This document shows positions 34,495-43,051 of a stretch of DNA of 64,000 nt, piece after piece. Positions within the stretch are counted from its first letter, which is position 1. Every line of letters begins with the position of its first letter. Source of the stretch: DAOTXR01 sp034435375 (GTDB lineage Bacteria > Chloroflexota > Anaerolineae > Aggregatilineales > UBA3940); assembly GCA_034435375.1 (NCBI GenBank), contig DAOTXR010000031.1, positions 12,703-76,702 of the forward strand, read 5' to 3'. A program made the translations under genes and the position numbers. Under the pieces are notes generated by a model. The model saw nothing but the letters and a program-made list of their open reading frames with translations, was not told the DNA's origin and searched no databases.

Positions 34495-34528
34495 TGTCAT
34501 GATTACCTGTGAATGTTTCTGATCAGGT

Positions 34529-36988
34529 TTACGAGGCGCGCAGGCTAGCTGGCAGAGTCACAGTGAACTCTGCGCCGCGCTCCGGACGGTTACGGACTGT
34601 CACCTTGCCGTGGTGGGCCTCTGCCACCACAAGCACCGAGGACAGTCCTACCCCGGTTCCAGCCGATGTGGTGGCCGCACCCCTGCCGCGATAGTACTTC
34701 TCGAAGATGTGAGGCATGTCTTCGGGTGCGATGCCTGGGCCTTCATCCCACACCTGGAGCGTGATGGCCGAATCGCCGAAATCGAGCTTCACGCCGACCT
34801 GGGTGCTTTGCGGCGAATACTTGATGGCGTTGTCGAGCAGGTTGAGGACCATGTGATACAGGCGCGTCTCGTCGCCCGTGATCGAATAGGGCTTCCCAGT
34901 CTGTTCAAAGCTGATCCGGATGTCCTTGGTCAGCGCCGCGCCCTCCACGTGGTTAATCGTGCGACTGATCACCGCCGCCAGATCGCATGGCTTGAACTCC
35001 ATGGGCGATGCCTCGCTCTCAGCCGACTCGAGCAACTGGTTAATCATGCTGAGCAGCCGGTCGGAGGCAGCAACGATCTGTTGGATGTAGCGGGTGCTGC
35101 GCTCGTCCAGCGGCACAACCTTCTGCAGAAGCTGCGCCCAGCCCCGGATCGAGGTCAGAGGGCTTTTTAAATCATGAGACAGCGTGTGGGTGAATTCCAG
35201 GCGGTCGCGCTCTAGCTTCTTGACGTATGTGATGTCCTGCATCACGACGATGGTCCCCACCTCAGGCGAATGCTCAGTTGTGGTCAGGTAGGTGCGGTTG
35301 CCGATCTGAAGCTCGGTAGTGCGCCCCACGCCGCTGCTCAGGCCGTCAAACAATGTCGCCATGTGAGCCGAGACGATCTCGCGGGCCGCAGCATTCGAGA
35401 TCAAGATCTCTCCATCGTCATCGAGGATCAGCAGGGGCTGCGAGAGCGCCTGAGCCGTGATCTGGATCGCGGCACGCTGCCGCTCGGACTCGGCAAACAG
35501 GCGGGCGTTCTGAATCGCCGTGGCCACTGGGTTGGCGAACAACTGCAGGCGGCTGACATCGTCGTCAGAGAAGGGGCCGTCAGTCTTGTTGAACAGGCTC
35601 AGCACGCCAACAATGCGTTCCTGGATGCGCAGAGGGACGCAAGCCATCGATTGCGGGGCCTGATTGCCCAGCTGGTCGTACAAGGGATTGTAGCAGGGAT
35701 GGCTGTGAGCGTCGTTAGTGACGATCACCTCGCCGCTCTGGGCAACGCTGCCCAGAATGCCCTTGCCAACCGGCACCGACACGTTCCCGTCTGGTTCGGT
35801 GGCGCTGGTATAGACATACAGGCTTTCGCCGGTCTTGTCCAGCAGGTACAGCCGCACGGCAGCGACCGGCCAGTGTTTGCTCATTTGCTCAACCAGCACC
35901 CGGTAGACACGTTCCAGGTCGAGAGAGGATGACACGGTGTGCGATAGCTCGTTGAGGGCTGAAAGCTCTTTGACGCGCCGGGCCAACGCCTGGTCGGTGG
36001 CCTGGTACAGGCGGGCGTTCTGAATAGCGATCGCGGCAAAGTCGGCGATGGCCAGCAGCAGCCGCTCGTCGCGCTCGCGGAAGCGCTTGCCCGGCTCGCG
36101 GTGAGCCACAGCCAGCACACCGAATGTCACGCCGCCCAGCGCGATTGGCACATACACCAACGCCTCGACCAGGTAGTCCGTCTTGACTTTGATAGCCTCC
36201 TCGCCTGGCTGGCGGCTGGCGCGCAGGGGCTTGCCCGTGTTGATCACCTTCCCCGCCAGGGTATCCTCGCGGATCGGCAGGCGCATGCGGCGGATTTTCT
36301 CATCCTCGATGCCGCGCTGCGCTTCCAGGAAAAGCTCTCCGGTGCGCTCATCCACCAGCCAGATGCCAGCCTCGCCCGCCGAAGTGAGCGTCATGGCTGT
36401 CTCAGCCACCTGATTCAGCACTTCATCCAGGTCGAGCTGCGAGGTGATGGATCGGGCGATCTGCTGAAGCGCGTCGGCCAGCTCCAGCTTGCGCTCAAGG
36501 GGCGCCGTCTGGAGGATGGGGCGTTCGATGATGCGTATCACGAACTGTAGCCTGCCCAGAGTGAGCGTGTCGCCGTTGACCAGGGGGTAGGGTGTGTTGA
36601 TGCCGATGGAGCGACCATTGCGCAACGTGCCGTTGGTGCTGCCCAGGTCAATGACATAGAGCGCTGTAGTGGTCGGGCGCAGCGCCAGATGCCGGCGCGA
36701 CACGCCTAGCTCGCCGGCCTCATAGGGATTCAGATCGACCATCTCTGGCGTCTCGCCGCCTCGCCCCAGGATCACCTCGCCGTTGATGTCCAGGCCGAAT
36801 CGCTTGCTGGGGTCAGTGGCCAGATCAAAACGCACCCGCCATACTGGGACCTGGGAGGCTCCAGCGACCACATTCGGCTGAGGAACGGGCCGGTAGTCAA
36901 CCTCAGGCTCTAGAAATGCCATGTCATGCAGGCCGGTCCCGCTGAGTTTGTCTGTCGCCTGTCGCGTGGATTGGTCGTCGTTGGTCAT
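34529..36988 (-). CDS. Soluble histidine kinase with FHA, two GAF and PAS domains
   Basis: An 819-residue cytoplasmic sensor kinase. An FHA domain (about 48-153; GRGG, SRRH, LGSTNGT) should bind a phospho-threonine partner. Two GAF domains (about 170-325 and 350-500) and a PAS region (about 505-590) may sense small ligands. The HisKA H-box is TLSHDLKSPLTSIRGW with H605. HATPase has the N-box MVLNLLDNAIKYSP and G boxes WDEGPGIAP and GTGVGLS. No membrane segment and no adjacent response regulator, so the partner is elsewhere. An FHA domain on a kinase links it to Ser/Thr phosphorylation. AAGGGG lies about 11 bases before the ATG. Confidence 0.93.
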   Translation of the reverse strand: MTNDDQSTRQATDKLSGTGLHDMAFLEPEVDYRPVPQPNVVAGASQVPVWRVRFDLATDPSKRFGLDINGEVILGRGGETPEMVDLNPYEAGELGVSRRHLALRPTTTALYVIDLGSTNGTLRNGRSIGINTPYPLVNGDTLTLGRLQFVIRIIERPILQTAPLERKLELADALQQIARSITSQLDLDEVLNQVAETAMTLTSAGEAGIWLVDERTGELFLEAQRGIEDEKIRRMRLPIREDTLAGKVINTGKPLRASRQPGEEAIKVKTDYLVEALVYVPIALGGVTFGVLAVAHREPGKRFRERDERLLLAIADFAAIAIQNARLYQATDQALARRVKELSALNELSHTVSSSLDLERVYRVLVEQMSKHWPVAAVRLYLLDKTGESLYVYTSATEPDGNVSVPVGKGILGSVAQSGEVIVTNDAHSHPCYNPLYDQLGNQAPQSMACVPLRIQERIVGVLSLFNKTDGPFSDDDVSRLQLFANPVATAIQNARLFAESERQRAAIQITAQALSQPLLILDDDGEILISNAAAREIVSAHMATLFDGLSSGVGRTTELQIGNRTYLTTTEHSPEVGTIVVMQDITYVKKLERDRLEFTHTLSHDLKSPLTSIRGWAQLLQKVVPLDERSTRYIQQIVAASDRLLSMINQLLESAESEASPMEFKPCDLAAVISRTINHVEGAALTKDIRISFEQTGKPYSITGDETRLYHMVLNLLDNAIKYSPQSTQVGVKLDFGDSAITLQVWDEGPGIAPEDMPHIFEKYYRGRGAATTSAGTGVGLSSVLVVAEAHHGKVTVRNRPERGAEFTVTLPASLRAS

Positions 36989-37188
36989 TCTATACGCATC
37001 CCCTTGGGTATCTGTATCGCACGTACCCTAGACAATGCTGGCGAAGAACTTCGAAACGTGGTCACAGTGGGCTATGGTTCTCACAGGCAAAGTCGGGCAA
37101 TGGCAACCTTTGGGTATGAGACACTATCAATCAAACTGCCTCCGGGCCGACTTATGGCCTAGGCTAGACCGGGGACAGTCTATCTACC

Positions 37189-37217
37189 TTGAGCGTGACT
37201 TCCAGCTATTATATCAT
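37189..37217 (+). promoter_or_regulatory. Promoter of the ABC exporter gene
   Basis: TTGAGC (37189-37194) and TATCAT (37212-37217) are 17 bp apart. The start near 37224 gives a leader of about 210 nt. The rest of the gap 36989-37188 shows no gene. Confidence 0.6.
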
Positions 37218-37367
37218 ACGATCTTAATCAGCGTTGGCAAGCCGATGCCAACTCCTGAGAAGCTGTGGGTAGCTCTGCGCCCTGTGGCACAGCGACGAAA
37301 CAGCAAGCTATACTCTTTGACGGAGGCCTGTCAAAGTTTGACTAACGCAGGTCTCAATAGCTTTGCC

Positions 37368-37421
37368 ATGCGATGCTTGTGGCGGGATAACTATCAGCAA
37401 GACCTCCTCCGCAGGAGGTGA
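37368..37421 (+). CDS. Possible 17-residue leader peptide
   Basis: ATG at 37368 opens MRCLWRDNYQQDLLRRR and stops with TGA at 37419-37421, inside the ribosome-binding sequence of the ABC gene. Ribosomes reaching the end would open the hairpin that masks that site, as in translational attenuation leaders. No good ribosome site precedes this ATG, so it is a hypothesis drawn from position. Confidence 0.3.
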   Translation: MRCLWRDNYQQDLLRRR

Positions 37422-37429
37422 TCGGATAG
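37391..37429 (+). promoter_or_regulatory. Hairpin masking the Shine-Dalgarno sequence of the ABC exporter
   Basis: ACCTCCT (37402-37408) pairs perfectly with AGGAGGT (37413-37419) over a 4-nt loop. A second stem CTATC (37391-37395) pairs with GATAG (37425-37429). The masked AGGAGGTGATC matches the complement of the usual 16S rRNA 3' end, and lies 11 bases before the ATG at 37435. Confidence 0.5.
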
Positions 37430-37434
37430 GTCTC

Positions 37435-39264
37435 ATGATCCGTCCTCGCGCTTCTCTGGGGCTGGACCCGGCTCAAAGCCGGACCCGCGACCGTGAAGAA
37501 CCACCTCGATCGGTCAACTTCCGCCGATTGATGCGGTATGTCAGGCCCTACCTTCCACGCCTGGGGATTGCCCTGCTGGCGCTGGTTGTGACGACCGTGA
37601 TTGGGCTGGCCTTTCCCTATGTCATCCAGACGCTGATCGACGGCGTTTTGCGCCAGCGTGACCTGGCTGCTCTGAACCGCATTGCTGGGCAGCTCCTGGC
37701 GCTGTTCGTGGTGCGCTTCTTCTTCGGCTACCTCGAACAGTACATGCTGACGTTCGTCGGGGAACGGGTGGTGGTGGATTTGCGGCAGCAGATTTACGAG
37801 CACCTGAACACGCTGTCGATCAGCTTCTTTGATGAGCGCCGCACGGGTGAGATTGTCTCGCGCCTGGCCAGCGACGTGACGCAGGTTCGCACCGCGCTGA
37901 CTCATAACCTGGCTATGGTGATCGGCCAGACGCTCACGCTGGTTGGTGCGCTGGCGATTGTGATTGTCATCAACTGGCGGATGACGCTGTTTATTTTGCT
38001 GCTTGCCCCGCCGATTGGACTGCTTGGAGCCTTCTTTGGGCGGCTGATGCGCCGGATGAGCACAGAGGTGCAGGATGCGTTGGCCGGATCGGCGACCATT
38101 GTCGAGGAAGTGTTGCAGAACATCCGCGTGGTCAAGAGCTTTGTGCGTGAGGACTACGAGATCGGACGCTATCGCCAAGCCATGGAGCGCACCTTTGGCG
38201 CGGCCATGCGCCTGACGCGCGTGCGTGCGGCCTTCGGCCCGTTGATCTTCTCCATCCTGCTTATAGCGGTCGTCGGCGTGCTGTGGTTTGGTGGGCGCGA
38301 GGTGATCGCCGGGCGGCTGACTCCGGGCGGCCTGACCTCCTTCCTCTTTTATCTGATCTTCATTGCTGGATCGTTTGGCGCCTTTACTGGACTGTATACT
38401 CAGCTTCAGGAAGCCCTGGGAGCGACGCAGCGCATCTTCGAGATCCTGGACGCCAAGCCGGAGATCGAGGATCGACCCGACGCTGTGTCCATCACCTCAA
38501 CTGAGGGACGGATCACGTTCGAGCGCGTCTCATTTCACTACGAGGGGCGGGCAGGTGCGTTAGAGGGCATTGATCTGGAAGTGCAGCCTGGTGAGATTTT
38601 GGCGCTGGTCGGGCCGAGCGGTGCGGGTAAGTCGACAATGGTCGGCCTGATCGCGCGTTTCTATGACCCGACTGAGGGCCGCATCTTGCTGGACGGGCGC
38701 GACCTGCGTGACCTGACCCAGCGTAGCCTGCGCCAGCACATGGCTATCGTTCCCCAGGAGACGATCCTGTTCGGAGGGACGGTGCGCGAGAACATCCTCT
38801 ACGGCAGACTCGAGGCGGGGCATGATCAGATGATCGAGGCGGCGCGGGCGGCCAATGCTCACGATTTCATTGTGGAGCTGCCTGATGGTTATGATACTGT
38901 GGTTGGTGAGCGGGGTGTCAAGCTCTCCGGTGGACAGCGTCAGCGTATCGCGATTGCGCGGGCTATTCTGAAGAACCCACGCATCCTGCTGCTGGATGAA
39001 GCAACTAGCAGTCTAGACAGCCAGAGTGAGGGGTTGGTCCAGGAGGCGCTGGAGCGGCTCATGCAGGGCCGCACAACCATCATCATCGCGCACCGGTTGA
39101 GTACGGTGCAGGTCGCCGACCGGATCGCAGTGTTGGATCGCGGGCGGCTGGTGGAACTTGGCCGGCATGATGAGCTGTTGCTTGCCAACGGTCTCTATGC
39201 ACGATTGTATCGAATGCAGTTTGAAGGTGGACTTAAGGAGACGATTGAGGTGGGGTCGGCCTGA
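37435..39264 (+). CDS. ABC transporter, fused permease and ATPase (MsbA/BmrA-type exporter half)
   Basis: A 609-residue half-transporter that should work as a dimer. The membrane domain has six helices (about 30-310) and an EEVLQNIRVVKSFVRE coupling region. The nucleotide-binding domain shows Walker A GPSGAGKST, Q-loop VPQETILFGGTV, signature LSGGQRQRIAIARA, Walker B ILLLDEATSSLD and switch His IIAHRLS. The family exports lipids, drugs or peptides; substrate unknown. The ATG at 37435 was chosen; the frame open to 37363 crosses a Shine-Dalgarno-containing hairpin. Regulation by translational attenuation is suggested by the leader. A single complete gene, not adjacent to a second half. Confidence 0.92.
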   Translation: MIRPRASLGLDPAQSRTRDREEPPRSVNFRRLMRYVRPYLPRLGIALLALVVTTVIGLAFPYVIQTLIDGVLRQRDLAALNRIAGQLLALFVVRFFFGYLEQYMLTFVGERVVVDLRQQIYEHLNTLSISFFDERRTGEIVSRLASDVTQVRTALTHNLAMVIGQTLTLVGALAIVIVINWRMTLFILLLAPPIGLLGAFFGRLMRRMSTEVQDALAGSATIVEEVLQNIRVVKSFVREDYEIGRYRQAMERTFGAAMRLTRVRAAFGPLIFSILLIAVVGVLWFGGREVIAGRLTPGGLTSFLFYLIFIAGSFGAFTGLYTQLQEALGATQRIFEILDAKPEIEDRPDAVSITSTEGRITFERVSFHYEGRAGALEGIDLEVQPGEILALVGPSGAGKSTMVGLIARFYDPTEGRILLDGRDLRDLTQRSLRQHMAIVPQETILFGGTVRENILYGRLEAGHDQMIEAARAANAHDFIVELPDGYDTVVGERGVKLSGGQRQRIAIARAILKNPRILLLDEATSSLDSQSEGLVQEALERLMQGRTTIIIAHRLSTVQVADRIAVLDRGRLVELGRHDELLLANGLYARLYRMQFEGGLKETIEVGSA

Positions 39265-39312
39265 TCGCCGCCGGAAGCTGCTGCCCTGCCGTCGCCGCCA
39301 GGCATGAAATCA

Positions 39313-39321
39313 TGGTATGAT
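39313..39321 (+). promoter_or_regulatory. Extended -10 promoter upstream of the DegV pair
   Basis: TGG followed by TATGAT (39316-39321) forms an extended -10 box. No good -35 box is seen. It lies about 80 bp before the first DegV gene. Confidence 0.45.
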
Positions 39322-39346
39322 AGGCTGAAAGTTATCTGCTAATGAG

Positions 39347-39372
39347 CTGGCTGTGAGATGTTTCACAGCCAG
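39347..39372 (+). terminator. Hairpin between the ABC exporter and DegV genes
   Basis: A 10-bp perfect stem (39347-39356 with 39363-39372) with a 6-nt loop, followed by AGTTTGG. It may end the ABC transcript, or, if the promoter at 39316 is used, sit in the DegV leader. Confidence 0.45.
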
Positions 39373-39401
39373 AGTTTGGCAGCCATTCATGGCGAGCATC
39401 T

Positions 39402-40262
39402 ATGATCAAAATCGTCACCGACTCCAGCGCCGGCCTGCCCGAAGACATGCTCGAAGCCTACGACATCCGACTTGTCTCAGCCTGTCTGACCTTTGGCGCA
39501 GGGATTGTCCGCGAACATGTCGATCTGCCTACCGACCAGTTTTATGCATTCCTGGCTGGGCATCCTGCCGAGATTCCGCGTCCGATCTGCCCACCGGTAA
39601 GCGAGTTTGTGCGAGTGTATGATCAGCTAATGGCCGACGCGCCGACGGCGGACATCGTCTCCATCCACATATCTGGGGCTATGGACGCTGGCCTTGGTGG
39701 CACGCTGGTTTCCGCCCGTAAATCGCTCGATCACTACCCTGGCTTCAGCCTACAGGTGTTCGACTCGCGATCCTGCCTGCTGGGTGAGGGGTTGATGGCG
39801 CTCCAGGCTGCCCGGCTGGCGCAGGAAGGGGCCACTCTGGAGGCGGTGTTGGCGCAGCTGGAACTTATGCGTGAGCAGATGCAACTGGTGTGCGTGGTAG
39901 ATACGTCGCCGCTCGGAGGGCCGGTGTGGCGGACAGTGTACCCGCCTGACCATGACTCCCGCCGGTATGGAATTGTGGCCCTCCATCAGGGAATGTTCGA
40001 GCCACAGGGCCGTTATGCCGACCGCGCCGCGGCGCTGGCTGCCCTGCGCGAGCGCGTGCCGACGGACTCCGGGCGAGCTGGGATTCAGGCTGGGGTGATG
40101 CACGGCGCCTGCCCAGATGAGGCCCGCTGGCTCGCTGATACCCTATACGATACACGCCACTGCCAGACGCTGCTGGTCAGTGAAATTAGCCCCTCTCTGG
40201 GTGTGTTGCTTGGCCTGGGGGCGCTAGGCGTGTGTTGGTGTGCGATGCCATCTTCGGCGTGA
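39402..40262 (+). CDS. DegV family protein, divergent copy
   Basis: A 286-residue protein of the DegV fold, cytoplasmic proteins that bind a fatty acid (FakB-type in Firmicutes). It opens MIKIVTDSSAGLPEDM like other DegV proteins and has ISGAMDAG and VFDSRSCLLGEG at the expected places. The fatty-acid-site motif usually TSQPS is PPVSE here. The later LEYLxxGGRI loop is replaced by SPLGGPVWRTVYPPD, so binding may be changed or lost. The ATG follows a GGCGAG-type site. It is 12 bp from a second DegV gene and probably shares its transcript. Confidence 0.83.
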   Translation: MIKIVTDSSAGLPEDMLEAYDIRLVSACLTFGAGIVREHVDLPTDQFYAFLAGHPAEIPRPICPPVSEFVRVYDQLMADAPTADIVSIHISGAMDAGLGGTLVSARKSLDHYPGFSLQVFDSRSCLLGEGLMALQAARLAQEGATLEAVLAQLELMREQMQLVCVVDTSPLGGPVWRTVYPPDHDSRRYGIVALHQGMFEPQGRYADRAAALAALRERVPTDSGRAGIQAGVMHGACPDEARWLADTLYDTRHCQTLLVSEISPSLGVLLGLGALGVCWCAMPSSA

Positions 40263-40274
40263 ATAGGCCTAGTG

Positions 40275-41123
40275 ATGATCCAGATCGTCATCGATTCAGG
40301 CGCCAGCCTGCCGCCAGACATCCTGGCAAACAACCAGATCGAGGTCGTCCCAACCTATGTCCGCTTTGGCAACGAGGTGTTTGTCGATGGCGTGGACCTG
40401 ATAGCCTCTGGATTTTATCGCCGTCTGGCGCATAGCGACCTCCAACCGGAGATCATCGCGCCAAGCGCCGATGACTTCATCCTGGTGTACCGGCACATCT
40501 TGGAAGCCAATCCGGAGATGAACATCCTGTCGATTCATCTTTCTGGACAGATGAGTACCACTGTGGAGGCAGCTCGGCAGGCTGCCGGGCTAATGCCGGG
40601 CATGAGCATCCACGTGTTCGATTCGGGTCAGCTTTCGCTAGGGTACGGACTGATGGCCTGTGAGGCGGCGCTAATGGCCCGCGAGGGGGCAAGTATCCAG
40701 GCCATTCTGGACTGCCTGGCCCGCATGCGTGGCCGGATGCGCACCTATATCGCCGTCGATACCCTGGAGTACCTGGTCCGCAGCGGGCGCATCCGCCGCA
40801 CCGACTTCCTGATGGGGTCGCTGCTGGAAGTGAGGCCCATCCTGACGCTGAGAGGCGGCGTCTTCGCAGACCATGGCCGCTACCGCACCTGGCCGCGCGC
40901 GCTCGATGCCCTGCGGGAACTGGCGATGGAAGGGGGAGGTGGTAAGCCACACCTCCAGATTGGCATCATGCACGGCGACAACGAAGCTGACGCCCTCAGC
41001 CTGGCTGCCGACCTGCGTGAAGCGCTCCAGCCGGAATTGCTGTTGGTCAGCCCGGTCGGGGCGGACCTGGGAGTGCAGGTCGGGCCGGGGGCAGTGTGCG
41101 TGTGCTGGTACGCGCCAGATTGA
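40275..41123 (+). CDS. DegV family fatty-acid-binding protein
   Basis: A 282-residue DegV-fold protein closer to the family norm than its neighbour. It has MIQIVIDSGASLPPDI, IHLSGQMSTTVEAARQ (Ser of the carboxylate site), VFDSGQLSLGYG and LEYLVRSGRIRR. Such proteins deliver fatty acids to FakA kinase in Firmicutes; no fakA is nearby. A GTG at 40272 is directly adjacent and could be used instead. The two DegV copies share about one third of positions by eye, pointing to an old tandem duplication. A strong terminator follows at 41152. Confidence 0.88.
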   Translation: MIQIVIDSGASLPPDILANNQIEVVPTYVRFGNEVFVDGVDLIASGFYRRLAHSDLQPEIIAPSADDFILVYRHILEANPEMNILSIHLSGQMSTTVEAARQAAGLMPGMSIHVFDSGQLSLGYGLMACEAALMAREGASIQAILDCLARMRGRMRTYIAVDTLEYLVRSGRIRRTDFLMGSLLEVRPILTLRGGVFADHGRYRTWPRALDALRELAMEGGGGKPHLQIGIMHGDNEADALSLAADLREALQPELLLVSPVGADLGVQVGPGAVCVCWYAPD

Positions 41124-41151
41124 TGGGTCTGCTTCTAGGCGGCCTAACTAT

Positions 41152-41183
41152 CAGGGACGGCGTCCGGCGCCGTCCCTGGTTTT
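41152..41183 (+). terminator. Terminator of the DegV pair
   Basis: An 11-bp perfect stem (41152-41162 with 41168-41178), 5-nt loop, then GTTTT (41179-41183). Confidence 0.85.
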
Positions 41184-41209
41184 ATGAGGATCGGTTATCA
41201 GATAAAATG

Positions 41210-42244
41210 CTAGGGAACAGTCCCAACCAGCTCAACCGCGTCGATCTCATTCCACCCAGTGTGGTTCGTCTGGTCAATGGTCACGATCACAGTCTGCACT
41301 GGCGTGCTGACGTTGGTCACGTCTCCTTCAAAGACAGTGGGGCATGCCTCGGTGTAGATCTCCGGCGCGCCTTCGTACACGACAGTGGTATTGCCGTTGG
41401 TATCCACTACTTCGACTTTGGTGATCGCCCCTGGGTTGTAGGATTCGTGGATGGCAATATGGGTTGGGATCACTGCCATCACATACTCCAGGCGCAGCCA
41501 TTCCACGCCCGTGCTGCTTAAGCTGGCCCAGGCGGTCGCGTAGTCTCCGCACTCTGGCGTATCAGGCGCACCGGTGGCCTGCATGGCGCTCCAGCTATCA
41601 TTGCCGTACTCGCTGCTGGCGGTGGCTACGAAGGCCCACTGGTTGAGCATCTGGCCGGAACCGACTGCTGGGCCGCCGCCGGTTACGCCGCCGGAGGGAG
41701 CGCCCTCAGACACCGTGACGGTGTAGGACCCCTCGGACCACGTGTCGATCCGGATGGTGTATAGACCGTCCATAGGCAGCGTGTACACGATCACCGGGTT
41801 GACGCCCTCTGTGTCGTCCTCTTCGACCAGCAGGGTGCCGTTGGGATCGATCAACTTGGCGCGGGTGTCCAGATCGCCAGCAGCGCCAGTGATGCGGATG
41901 GTGACGATCTGCCCGGCGTTGCCCTCGAAGACGTAGTTGTGGGCATCAAACACGCTTGTGAATGTATCGCCGTCTGTGCCGCCAACGGCGATCTCACGGA
42001 CAAATGAGGTCTCGTAGCCGTCGCCAGCGTCGTACATCGGCAGGTTGCCCTCGACGATCGGGCCAGCGCTGGTCATCTGGGCTTGGATGGTCGGTGCAAC
42101 CTCACCGACTTCAGTCGCGGCGGCTTCCAGCGTGCTCGCAGCGCTCGTCAGGTTGGCGAGCGGGCCGCAAGTACAGGCCAGCGCTGCTAACATCAGCACG
42201 GCCAGGGCAACCATCCACAGTGCATCCCTCTTGTCTCCTAACAC
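41210..42244 (-). CDS. Lipoprotein with PPC domain and C-terminal galactose-binding-like domain
   Basis: A 344-residue lipoprotein (lipobox LAALAC). A bacterial pre-peptidase C-terminal (PPC) domain lies at about 75-180, with AHNYVFEGNAGQIVTI, AKLIDPNGTLLVEEDD and LPMDGLYTIRIDTW. The second half (about 205-340; ATGAPDTPECGDYATAWASL, HIAIHESYNPGAITKVEV) looks like a discoidin/galactose-binding-like sandwich. No protease is attached. GTG at 42244 is the start: AAAGGAG is seven bases before it and the signal peptide begins there. It is third in a row of three related lipoprotein genes. Confidence 0.85.
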   Translation of the reverse strand: MLGDKRDALWMVALAVLMLAALACTCGPLANLTSAASTLEAAATEVGEVAPTIQAQMTSAGPIVEGNLPMYDAGDGYETSFVREIAVGGTDGDTFTSVFDAHNYVFEGNAGQIVTIRITGAAGDLDTRAKLIDPNGTLLVEEDDTEGVNPVIVYTLPMDGLYTIRIDTWSEGSYTVTVSEGAPSGGVTGGGPAVGSGQMLNQWAFVATASSEYGNDSWSAMQATGAPDTPECGDYATAWASLSSTGVEWLRLEYVMAVIPTHIAIHESYNPGAITKVEVVDTNGNTTVVYEGAPEIYTEACPTVFEGDVTNVSTPVQTVIVTIDQTNHTGWNEIDAVELVGTVP

Positions 42245-42310
42245 GATGTAACTCCTTTCCTTACGCTAATGGATATTGTGGCTTCCAACATCACCTGATT
42301 GGTCTTCCCG

Positions 42311-43006
42311 CTACTGAATACTGACAGTGTAGTCCCCTGGCACCCATACATCGACACGGATTGTGTAGATCCCATCCATCGGCAGCGTGTAGGTGATCAC
42401 CACGTTAACATTGCTGGCATCCACATCCTGCTGGCGACTGAGGACGTTACCGCCAGGATCGATAAGCTTGGCGCTGGGATCGGCGCCGCCAATCCCTGTC
42501 ACGCTGATCGTGACCGCCTGTCCGGCATGTCCTTCAAATAGCCAGTTGTGCGCGTGAAACAGCTCGCCCTCACCTAGCGTCGCCGTCCGTGTCTCGCCCA
42601 GCGCGATTCGCTCCACCAGCGTCGTATCGTAGTCGTCGCCGCCAGTGAAGACCGGCAGGTCGCCGCTGCTGACAGACGTGGCAGCCTGATCAGAGCCTGG
42701 CTCCGTCGTAACTGCCCCGCCAGTCGGGGGGATGACCTGCGGGCTTTGGTTGGCTTCGGCTGTCTGTTGGCTCGATTGGCTGGCAAACTGGGCGGCCTGA
42801 GCCTGAAGGGTCGGCGCGTATTGGGTCATCTGCGCTTCAAGAGTCGGCGCATAGAGAGTGGCGGCCTCGAATGCGGCATTCTGCGTTTCCTGATCGCCTG
42901 CTGCGCCCTCTGGCCTGGGTGAGCAGGCTATCATGATCAGCATCGCCCAGATGGCTGCCAGGGCCATAGGCGCCCATCGACTCACCAACGCGCAGTTTCC
43001 CTTCAT
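42311..43006 (-). CDS. Lipoprotein with PPC domain
   Basis: A 231-residue lipoprotein with lipobox MIAC. A Gln/Ala-rich stretch (about 40-80) contains two copies of APTL(E/Q)AQ. The C-terminal PPC domain (about 125-231) has AHNWLFEGHAGQAVTI, AKLIDPGGNVL and LPMDGIYTIRVDVW. It appears to be a paralogue of its neighbours. The start is uncertain: ATG at 43006 puts the signal peptide at the N-terminus but lacks a good ribosome site. An in-frame GTG at 43051 directly abuts the stop of the upstream gene and could be used by coupling. Extracellular binding role inferred. Confidence 0.78.
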   Translation of the reverse strand: MKGNCALVSRWAPMALAAIWAMLIMIACSPRPEGAAGDQETQNAAFEAATLYAPTLEAQMTQYAPTLQAQAAQFASQSSQQTAEANQSPQVIPPTGGAVTTEPGSDQAATSVSSGDLPVFTGGDDYDTTLVERIALGETRTATLGEGELFHAHNWLFEGHAGQAVTISVTGIGGADPSAKLIDPGGNVLSRQQDVDASNVNVVITYTLPMDGIYTIRVDVWVPGDYTVSIQ

Positions 43007-43051
43007 TCCCCAAACTCGACGAGCAGCATTGTACGATTCGAGGTAGACCAC

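Noticed and set aside
37315..37336. Inverted repeat with TTTGAC / GTCAAA arms before the ABC gene, similar in arms to the repeat at 53259-53286
   Set aside because: Spacings differ (8 and 14 bp) and the match is only six bases, so a shared operator is not supported.
37354..38178. 274-codon minus-strand frame opposite the ABC exporter
   Set aside because: Antisense shadow; the + strand frame has membrane and ABC motifs.
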